This document shows, in pieces, positions 56,500 through 62,037 of a DNA stretch of 62,037 bases. This DNA is from CAZYSK01 sp964649415. Lineage in GTDB: Bacteria; Chloroflexota; Anaerolineae; B4-G1. The stretch is from contig CAZYSK010000032.1 in the NCBI GenBank assembly GCA_964649415.1, positions 1-62,037 on the forward strand, read 5' to 3'. The notes below the pieces were generated by a model. It had not been told where the DNA came from, searched no databases, and worked only from the letters and a program-made list of their open reading frames with translations. Position 1 is the first letter of the stretch, and every line of letters starts with the position of its first letter. The translations under genes and the position numbers were made by a program.

Positions 56500-57294
56500 C
56501 TAGGCACCAGCCACACGTCGCTTCCTTGCCACAAACAGAAGGTGTAACCCTATCCCAAGCAGTTCTGGTCTGGTGCACATCTCCAGTTCCAGCGCCCTCA
56601 GCCTCGCCCACTGCCGCTGCTCGATATACGGACTGGTGTCGATCGTATCGGCGAATGTCGGCGTCGATGCGATTTCTAGCACCTCGCATCCCTGCGCCAC
56701 CAGAAGATCAGTCATCTCATCCACAGTGTAGAGGTGCGTTCTTGGCCCCATTCCACAGCGACACGTGCTGGTCTCATAGATGTTGAGCGTTTCCTTCATC
56801 AGCCCCTGCGCCAGCTTCATCCTCATGAACCCCAGTTTGGAATCACAGCCGATGATCAGGATCGCGCCCTCTTGCGCAACGCGGACCAACTCCCCTATCG
56901 CCTTGAATCGACCATCAAGGACGTATGAAATGGCATCCCCTACACATACCACGAACGAGAACGATCTGTCGCTGAATCGATTCAGGTCCGTGATGTCCCC
57001 CTCAACGAGTTCGATCCTGTCGGAAAGACCGGCTGCTTTCACGTTCTGCGCGGCTAACTCCAGGATGCCAGGCGTGATGTCCAGAAGTGTCACCTTCTGA
57101 CAGGCCTTCGCCATCAAGATGGCATTGACACCTGTCCCGCCTCCGGCATCAAGAACTACATCTGAGGGTTGGAGGTGCTTCTTGATAAACGCTCTCGGAA
57201 TCTCGACTCGCAGGGACGGTTTCTTCTCCGACTCGTCCTCGATCTGAGCGTTCCTCTCATAGGCCTTAATGACCTCATTGGGATCATATGACAC
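56500..57294 (-). CDS. Class I SAM-dependent methyltransferase
   Basis: A 264-residue protein with motif I VVLDAGGGTGVNAILMAKAC (about 45-64), VTLLDITPGILELA, RIELVEGDITDLNRFSDRSF and a YVLDGRF region, then VRVAQEGAILIIGCDS. The order resembles small-molecule N- or O-methyltransferases. Its start is 11 bases after the stop of the XRE-cupin gene, so the two share a transcript. Substrate unknown. Confidence 0.85.
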   Translation of the reverse strand: MSYDPNEVIKAYERNAQIEDESEKKPSLRVEIPRAFIKKHLQPSDVVLDAGGGTGVNAILMAKACQKVTLLDITPGILELAAQNVKAAGLSDRIELVEGDITDLNRFSDRSFSFVVCVGDAISYVLDGRFKAIGELVRVAQEGAILIIGCDSKLGFMRMKLAQGLMKETLNIYETSTCRCGMGPRTHLYTVDEMTDLLVAQGCEVLEIASTPTFADTIDTSPYIEQRQWARLRALELEMCTRPELLGIGLHLLFVARKRRVAGA

Positions 57295-57305
57295 CTTGGC
57301 CCCCT

Positions 57306-57860
57306 TTATGGCAAGTATGCGATGAGCATAATCGCCACAGCCATTTGCTCACCTACGTTTCGATACTGGTGAATGCAATTGGCCTGAAAGCTGATGAAGT
57401 TCTCACGTCTGACGTCGAAACTCTCGTTACCTACAGAGATCTCGATTTGGCCTTCCAAGACGAAGACGTGCTCCTCTGCATTCCCCTGGTGTGGTTCAGC
57501 ATCCAGAACGGTTCCCGCTTCGATCTCAACATAGTAAACTTCAAACGATCGTTTAGGGTTGAACGAGATAAGTGGGAACAGTCGATACCCCTCTGTGTCG
57601 CCCATCAGGGGAGCGTCTTGCTTGAACGCCCTCAAGGTGATATCCTGAGGTTGATCCGTGAGCAGTGCCGTGAATGGAATCCGCAGACCGTTTGCGATTT
57701 TCCACAGCGTCGCGATAGTTGGATTCGATTGGCCGATCTCAATCTGCCGCAGCATACTCTTGCTGACGCCGGTCATCACCGAAAGCTTATCCAGGCTCAG
57801 ATTCCGGTCGTCTCGGATACTCCTCAGGTTATTGGCCAGAGTATCGCCAGGCTGTTTCAT
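57306..57860 (-). CDS. XRE-family regulator with cupin domain
   Basis: A 184-residue protein. Residues 8-65 are an XRE helix-turn-helix (LRSIRDDRNLSLDKLSVMTG, SMLRQIEIGQSNPTIATLW) and 105-184 a cupin barrel (AEPHQGNAEEHVFVLEGQIE, CIHQYRNVGEQM). Cupin-XRE regulators usually respond to a small metabolite. It is divergent from a LysE-type exporter with 103 bases between the start codons, a classical regulator/exporter pair. AAGGGGGACG precedes the ATG. An imperfect inverted repeat in the shared region (57893-57933) may be its operator. Confidence 0.9.
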   Translation of the reverse strand: MKQPGDTLANNLRSIRDDRNLSLDKLSVMTGVSKSMLRQIEIGQSNPTIATLWKIANGLRIPFTALLTDQPQDITLRAFKQDAPLMGDTEGYRLFPLISFNPKRSFEVYYVEIEAGTVLDAEPHQGNAEEHVFVLEGQIEISVGNESFDVRRENFISFQANCIHQYRNVGEQMAVAIMLIAYLP

Positions 57861-57872
57861 ATAACGTCCCCC

Positions 57873-57901
57873 TTGACGTTTAAGCGCACGCAGTGTATAC
57901 T
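57873..57901 (+). promoter_or_regulatory. Promoter of the LysE-type exporter gene
   Basis: TTGACG (57873-57878), 17-base spacer, TATACT (57896-57901). GTGTATACTAT (57893-57903), overlapping the -10 box, is partly mirrored by ATAGTGTATCAC (57922-57933), a possible operator for the divergent XRE-cupin regulator. Confidence 0.6.
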
Positions 57902-57963
57902 ATGACGCCCTTCTGATTGTTATAGTGTATCACCGGGCCCAACAACTGGCAAGGAGGATCTCT

Positions 57964-58575
57964 ATGAATCCTGATTTCATTGCTCTGGCATCATTCGTTG
58001 TGATAACGACCTTTACCCCGGGTCCGAACAACGTGTCCAGTGCTTCGATGGGAATACTATATGGCTACAAGACCACGTTACGGTATTTGTCCGGAATTGT
58101 CAGTGGCTTCTTCTTGATCATGCTTGTTTGTGGCTGGGTATCTTCCACTTTGCTACAGATCTTCCCTGCTTTTGAGAACGTACTGCGACTCATCGGGGCA
58201 TTGTATATTCTGTGGCTTGCGTTCCATACGCTCAAAGCAAGCTACGCCTTCAAAGAAGAAGAACAAACACAACTGGGTTTCCCAAATGGCCTCTTGCTAC
58301 AATTACTGAATCCGAAGGTCATCGTTTATGGATTGACGCTTTACTCCACATTCCTGGGCGAAGTTGCGATCAACCCTTTCTACCTGATCGCTTCTGCATT
58401 GGCTCTCACGGGCGTTGCGTTTTGCGCCATATCGGTATGGGCGCTTTTTGGGGCGGCGATTCGTACCTACTTGGATCGTCCACAAGTAACACAGGGTCTG
58501 AATCTGGCGCTCTCGCTTCTCCTGGTGTATACAGCCGTTGAGCTATCAGGCGTGCTGGACCTCGTGCTTCGATGA
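57964..58575 (+). CDS. LysE/RhtB-family amino-acid exporter
   Basis: A 203-residue membrane protein with six hydrophobic segments and the family signature ITTFTPGPNNVSSASMG in the first span (about 12-28). The FPNGLLLQLLNPKVIVYGLT motif lies near 115-134, with the Asn-Pro-Lys in the middle. It exports amino acids or related metabolites across the inner membrane. CAAGGAGG precedes the ATG at 57964. The divergent XRE-cupin regulator probably controls it. Confidence 0.88.
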   Translation: MNPDFIALASFVVITTFTPGPNNVSSASMGILYGYKTTLRYLSGIVSGFFLIMLVCGWVSSTLLQIFPAFENVLRLIGALYILWLAFHTLKASYAFKEEEQTQLGFPNGLLLQLLNPKVIVYGLTLYSTFLGEVAINPFYLIASALALTGVAFCAISVWALFGAAIRTYLDRPQVTQGLNLALSLLLVYTAVELSGVLDLVLR

Positions 58576-58642
58576 TCGGAGCATCATGCCACGATTTCAG
58601 ACGTTGTGACGTCCAGATTGCCCCCTGCCAGCACGATCGGCG

Positions 58643-58873
58643 TCACAAGATCCCACAACCGTGCATCAAGCACACGCCATCGACGTAGGATTGCCAGTTG
58701 TTGCCGCCGTGACCACGCCCGAGCCGGGTCTGCGTACGCACGATCAGGCCGGGATCGACGCGCTCGCGCAGAGTCCTAGCCAAGCAGGCCATCGCCTGCT
58801 GCATCTCGGTCGACTCGCGATCGCCCACGCCCAGAGACAGGACGCCGGGCATGCCGGTCCGGTCCTCAGCCAT
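58643..58873 (-). pseudogene. Possible C-terminal fragment of an Esterase_D-type alpha/beta hydrolase
   Basis: The frame reads VLSLGVGDREST, then MACLARTLRERVDPGLIVRT and GRGHGGNNWQSYVDG, resembling the C-terminal part of putative esterases (serine-hydrolase stage with V-G-E-x-E, L-A-x-x-L and a G-H-x-x catalytic His). No N-terminal portion with the nucleophile elbow is nearby. It could be a gene remnant or a coincidence; the rest of 58576-58898 has no supported gene. Confidence 0.3.
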
Positions 58874-58898
58874 CGACTCAGTATTGTCCGCCTGGATT

Positions 58899-59378
58899 CT
58901 ACGTGGCTCGCTTCCTTGTCTTGAGGGTGAAGTACAGATAGAACGTGTCCTCCTCCGGATCCTGAAACTCCGACGGATAGAACTCGTGGACCGCTCCTCC
59001 TTGTTCGTAGTCCTGGCCCCGCAAGAATTGATCGTCAACGTATCGCCAGGCGTCGCCGTACGTTCTCATAGTACAGGCTATCCTCGCGAAAGTGCTCGCC
59101 GGGACCGTCCACATGGTCCAACCTTTCGGCGCTTGAGTCTCAAGTCCGACCTCCCAGCCGGCCAAATACTTCCCTTCCTCTTTCCAACGGCCAAACGGTT
59201 CGTCAACGGCGGTCATGAGGCCCCAACTATCGCCAATGATGAGCTCTCGAATTTCCTCACTTCTGCTTCGAACTGCGCTCCACAATGGCCTGATCCATTC
59301 GGGGCCTTTGTCTGCAGGTCCACTTCCCTCTATGCCGAGCACGGCAAAGGCAGGTTTGGTAATGACTTCAACCTCCAT
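58899..59378 (-). CDS. GyrI-like / AraC-effector-domain small-molecule-binding protein
   Basis: A 159-residue protein starting at ATG 59378 (MEVEVITKPAFAVLGIEGS). The pattern P-x-F-x-V-x-G at the N terminus, WSAVRSRSEEI, YLAGWEVGLETQAPKGWTMW and the closing EEDTFYLYFTLKT are those of the GyrI-like effector domain found in free-standing drug-binding proteins and at the end of AraC regulators. No DNA-binding domain is attached. GGAGG lies nine bases before the start. It may bind hydrophobic compounds. Neighbours do not define a pathway. Confidence 0.75.
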   Translation of the reverse strand: MEVEVITKPAFAVLGIEGSGPADKGPEWIRPLWSAVRSRSEEIRELIIGDSWGLMTAVDEPFGRWKEEGKYLAGWEVGLETQAPKGWTMWTVPASTFARIACTMRTYGDAWRYVDDQFLRGQDYEQGGAVHEFYPSEFQDPEEDTFYLYFTLKTRKRAT

Positions 59379-59513
59379 CGACACTAACCTCCACTGATTC
59401 AATCCCGGCAGCCCGAGCATCAGCCCAACCCTTTGTAGGCCACTGCCAGGAACGCATAGCCGAAATCATACTCCGTGGTCTGTATGCTCCTGGGACTGTG
59501 CTGCGTATCCACG

Positions 59514-60842
59514 TCACGCTTCAGTCACTTCATAGTCCGGCAGATCGACTTCAACGCTGCGGGTCTTGGGCCAGATATAGATCAGTGCAGTGCTGATAAA
59601 CATCAGGGCTCCGGCGACCAACATGAGCAAACCCATCCCGCTGCCAGGCTGGCTGCCGACCAAGGGCTCGAACAGGCGCCATCTTGGGCCGCCCACCGCA
59701 GGTTCAAGCACGCGATCCACCAGCAGCCCCGTCAGCAACAAGGATACTGGGTTGGCAATATACATCATCTGGAACAGCAAGGCGAAGATAAGTCCCTGCA
59801 TATTGGGCGGCACTTTGGCCTGCAGTATGGACATAAACGACGCATCTACAAGCGCATTGGTGAAGAAGATGAAGAAAAGCGCCAGCCCAAGCATGGGAGG
59901 GGTTCTTACCAGGCCGTAGATCGCCAGCCAGCAGGCCCGGAATAATAACCCCAACATAATACCGTGGACACGCGGGCGCGTGCCACCCCAGATCATCATC
60001 GCTATGCCACCCACGACGATTCCTACGTTCAACGCGCCCAACAAGAGGCCGAGTATCTCTTCACTCCCTGTCAACGTGATGATATAGGGTGTAGACAGAG
60101 TCATCGGGCCGGAGAGCAGGAAGTTGATGAAGGCAGCATAGATCATCAAGTAGAACAAAATCCGTCGCTGCCAGAGAAACTGGAAGCCAGCGCGTAGCTC
60201 TCCGAAAACGGAATCACTCTGGGTGCCGGTTTCGTCGCTGTTCAGGGGTTGGGGGATCTCCACCAGGTAGACGACTACAATGGCAACGACAAACGTGGCC
60301 AGATCGACCAACATCACTCCGGTCACGCCGACGATGGCGTAGATGAAACCCGTGATAACGGGAGCCAGAATCCCCGCCGCAGGCCCGGTGATCTGACGGA
60401 TGGCGTTGGCCCGGTCGCGGTGGATGTCAGGGACCAGCATGGTCACGGAGGCTTCCATCGCCGGACGCTGCAACATCCCCAGAGCGCCTGTCACCAGTGA
60501 GACTACGTATAGGTGCCAAAGCTGGAAACTGCCCGTTAAGAAGCTGAACAGGAGCAAACTAGTCCCTACGGCCTGACCGATATCTGTAGCGACCAGGATC
60601 AGTCGCCGGTTCCACCGGTCAGCAAACACCCCCGCGAAACTGCCGCCGATCATCAACGGCAGGGCAGAGAAGAAAGAGGCCAGCATGAGCGGTGTGCTGT
60701 CGCCCGTGTCGTTGAACACGCGGATGCCAATCGCCACGTTCGTCATGGCGCTGCCGATGATGGATAGAACCTGGGTGATGGTCAGTATGTAGAAAGTCCG
60801 CAGGTGTAGCTTCATAGTTCCATCTTGTTCTCTGGCACTCAT
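59514..60842 (-). CDS. MFS transporter (macrolide-efflux-like)
   Basis: A 442-residue transporter with 12 predicted spans of the MFS_3/MefA kind. Characteristic parts are TQVLSIIGSAMTNVAIGI in span 1, the loop FAGVFADRWNRRLILVATD (the DRxxRR motif) and GALNVGIVVGGIAMMIWGG. The C terminus ends in a short charged tail. Start ATG at 60842; an ATG at 60815 (MKLHLRTFY) is an alternative with the same membrane part. Likely proton-driven export of a toxic compound; substrate unknown. The next gene downstream begins far away, so it is probably single. Confidence 0.88.
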   Translation of the reverse strand: MSAREQDGTMKLHLRTFYILTITQVLSIIGSAMTNVAIGIRVFNDTGDSTPLMLASFFSALPLMIGGSFAGVFADRWNRRLILVATDIGQAVGTSLLLFSFLTGSFQLWHLYVVSLVTGALGMLQRPAMEASVTMLVPDIHRDRANAIRQITGPAAGILAPVITGFIYAIVGVTGVMLVDLATFVVAIVVVYLVEIPQPLNSDETGTQSDSVFGELRAGFQFLWQRRILFYLMIYAAFINFLLSGPMTLSTPYIITLTGSEEILGLLLGALNVGIVVGGIAMMIWGGTRPRVHGIMLGLLFRACWLAIYGLVRTPPMLGLALFFIFFTNALVDASFMSILQAKVPPNMQGLIFALLFQMMYIANPVSLLLTGLLVDRVLEPAVGGPRWRLFEPLVGSQPGSGMGLLMLVAGALMFISTALIYIWPKTRSVEVDLPDYEVTEA

Positions 60843-60873
60843 TCGCTAGCCGAAATGCTGTGGAGGCACACTG

Positions 60874-61320
60874 CTAAAGGTGCTTGGTGAAAAACACCTT
60901 GGTGTCTCCCTGTTCAACTTGAAATCCTATCCTCGCGTGGAACCCGACTGAGCCCGTGTTCACACGAGAGGTGCGGGCGCGAACGATGCTTCTCCCTCGC
61001 CTGCGACAAATCTCAAAGAACCGCTCGTAGAGAGCGGCCCCAATACCCTTCTGTCGAAAGTCTGGGTGGACGCCGATGAAATGAACATACGCTTCATCTT
61101 GCCGGGATTGTGACATAAACCCCACCAGGAAGCCAATCAGTTCAGTCCCTCGTTCCACTATGAAGGATGTGTCACAGAAGTGAACGAGAAACAGCTCCGG
61201 GAGCAATGCCGTCAAGTCTCGACCATCCCACCAATACGGTATCACAGAGATTATCCTCTCATAGTCGGATGGCTCGGCGGTTCTTGTGCGAATTCTCTTC
61301 TCAGTCAAGGCGTACTCCAT
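60874..61320 (-). CDS. GNAT-family acetyltransferase
   Basis: A 148-residue protein beginning at ATG 61320 (MEYALTEKRIRT). The GNAT core is clear: TRTAEPSDYERIISVIPYWW at the N terminus, ELIGFLVGF, then VHFIGVHPDFRQKGIGAALY with the Q/R-x-x-G-x-G/A acetyl-CoA loop and GFHARIGFQVE at the end. It transfers an acetyl group to an amine; target unknown. It follows the VOC gene by 35 bases and may be co-transcribed. Confidence 0.87.
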   Translation of the reverse strand: MEYALTEKRIRTRTAEPSDYERIISVIPYWWDGRDLTALLPELFLVHFCDTSFIVERGTELIGFLVGFMSQSRQDEAYVHFIGVHPDFRQKGIGAALYERFFEICRRRGRSIVRARTSRVNTGSVGFHARIGFQVEQGDTKVFFTKHL

Positions 61321-61355
61321 GTTCTGGCTCAGGTTGTGGCGGCCAATGGAAGCGC

Positions 61356-61757
61356 TCACCTGCCGTCGATCGGTTGAATCAGATCCCACAGATTCCCGTA
61401 CAAGTCCTCGAAGACAGCGACTGTCCCGTAGGGTTCGTCTTTCGGCGCCCGGGCAAAGCTGATGCCGGCTGAAACCATTTCGTTGTAGTCGCGCCAGAAG
61501 TCATCCGTAGCGAGGAAGAGGAAAACCCGGCCGCCAGCCTGGTTGCCGATGAACGCTTCCTGCTCGGGTGTTGCGGCTCGAGCCAAGAGAAGGCTGGTGC
61601 CATTTGACCCAGGAGGAGCTACAACGACCCACCGTTTGTCCTGTTCAGGCTGGTACGTGTCTTCCACCAGTTTGAAGTGGAGCTTCTGGCAGAAGAACGC
61701 TATGGCCTCGTCGTAGTCGCGAACAACAAGGGCGACATGGATAATCGATTGGTTCAC
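61356..61757 (-). CDS. VOC-superfamily protein (glyoxalase/bleomycin-resistance-like)
   Basis: A 133-residue protein with one beta-alpha-beta-beta-beta pair per half: VALVVRDYDEAIAFFCQKLH, KRWVVVAPPGSNGTSLLLAR and FLFLATDDFWRDYNEMVSAG with the final VAVFEDLYGNLWDLIQP. Metal ligands of this fold (His near residue 7, Glu in VFEDLYGN) are partly visible. Typical members detoxify or open rings; specificity unknown. Confidence 0.85.
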   Translation of the reverse strand: MNQSIIHVALVVRDYDEAIAFFCQKLHFKLVEDTYQPEQDKRWVVVAPPGSNGTSLLLARAATPEQEAFIGNQAGGRVFLFLATDDFWRDYNEMVSAGISFARAPKDEPYGTVAVFEDLYGNLWDLIQPIDGR

Positions 61758-61805
61758 AGCCCTACCCCTGAACTTACACCCATATCGGAGAACAGATAGG
61801 ACACG

Positions 61806-62009
61806 TCATAGTCGCTTCGGGAAGAACATGCCGGTAGTCTTCATATACGCTTCATACTCGTCTCCGAACTTTGCTACCAATATCCCTTCTTCGTGTCTTG
61901 CCTCAAGATACCAAAGCACCACGAACGCGCAAATCAACGGCACAAGCCACAGTGTCCGGAAGAAGAGCTGGTAGGCAATGTTTGTAATTGGCCCCAAAAA
62001 CTGGACCAT
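61806..62009 (-). pseudogene. N-terminally truncated isoprenylcysteine-methyltransferase-like protein
   Basis: A 67-codon frame ends in a stretch typical of the C terminus of ICMT/PEMT-type methyltransferases: YLEARHEEGILVAKFGDEYE and AYMKTTGMFFPKR, after one hydrophobic segment. Family members are normally 150-220 residues, and an in-frame TAG lies two codons before the first ATG, so the N-terminal spans are missing. It is either a gene remnant or the end of a gene shifted out of frame near the window edge. Confidence 0.5.
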
Positions 62010-62037
62010 GTGCTAAGGTGAAAAGGTTGGTGTACAA

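Noticed and set aside
1..62037. tRNA, rRNA, prophage and transposase genes
   Set aside because: No cloverleaf-like or ribosomal sequence and no integrase, transposase or phage structural gene was found on either strand.

Overview
The window looks like one scaffold piece (with one 100-N gap at 34387-34486) from a GC-rich bacterium, most likely a member of the Chloroflexota (Anaerolineae-like). This placement is inference. It rests on the acidic Val/Glu repeat linker behind the lipobox of the sugar-binding protein at 12437-14029, Thr/Pro-rich surface proteins, many small palindromic intergenic repeats, and the mix of sugar ABC importers, GH116, GH51, M42 peptidases, tungsten-type aldehyde oxidoreductase, serpin and corrinoid proteins. 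Several promoters match the sigma70 consensus closely, with 17-bp spacers. No rRNA, tRNA, phage or transposase gene was seen.

1-23.5 kb, almost all minus strand, is a carbohydrate region. A CUT2-type ABC importer (binding protein cut by the window edge, two permeases, double ATPase) lies downstream of a DeoR-type repressor with its own consensus promoter. Upstream is a second cassette: CUT1-type binding protein, two permeases, FGGY kinase, DUF4432/aldose-epimerase-like protein and L-fucose isomerase. Above that sits an unusual regulator in which a complete LacI repressor is fused to a complete uroporphyrinogen-decarboxylase (URO-D)-family domain; it has a consensus promoter and a perfect 14-bp-arm palindromic operator. 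Then come an HpcH/HpaI aldolase, an aldehyde:ferredoxin oxidoreductase, a GH116 glycosidase and a histidine phosphatase, probably one operon from the promoter at 23641-23669.

23.7-32.2 kb is plus strand: a glycan/glycolipid cluster (GT2, two GT4, two SAM methyltransferases, one flippase-like membrane protein), then a secreted four-module beta protein and a small lipoprotein. 32.2-47.9 kb is minus strand: a ComEA-like protein, three M42 aminopeptidase paralogues separated by arrays of hairpin-forming tandem repeats, a mucin-like protein, NagA, a clan-A glycosidase, a broken URO-D/lyxose-isomerase chimera, a sulfatase-modifying-factor-like protein, a PhnP-like hydrolase, GH51, a methyltransferase, a serpin and a CPBP protease.

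48.3-51.9 kb is the most striking locus. A Crp/Fnr regulator carries a complete methionine-synthase-type cobalamin-binding module at its C terminus. It is followed by a URO-D-family methyltransferase and a free corrinoid protein whose B12 module is the same type as the regulator's. The simplest reading is a self-sensing corrinoid methyl-transfer system. With the LacI/URO-D protein, the window holds two transcription factors fused to two different parts of the same kind of C1 machinery.

52-62 kb holds a beta-propeller protein, a sulfatase, a lipoprotein esterase, an XRE-cupin regulator divergent from a LysE exporter, an MFS transporter, a GNAT, a VOC protein and a few gene fragments. Dispersed palindromic repeats occur throughout, and two coding sequences (18078-20045 and 54653-55921) appear to carry in-frame insertions of these repeats.
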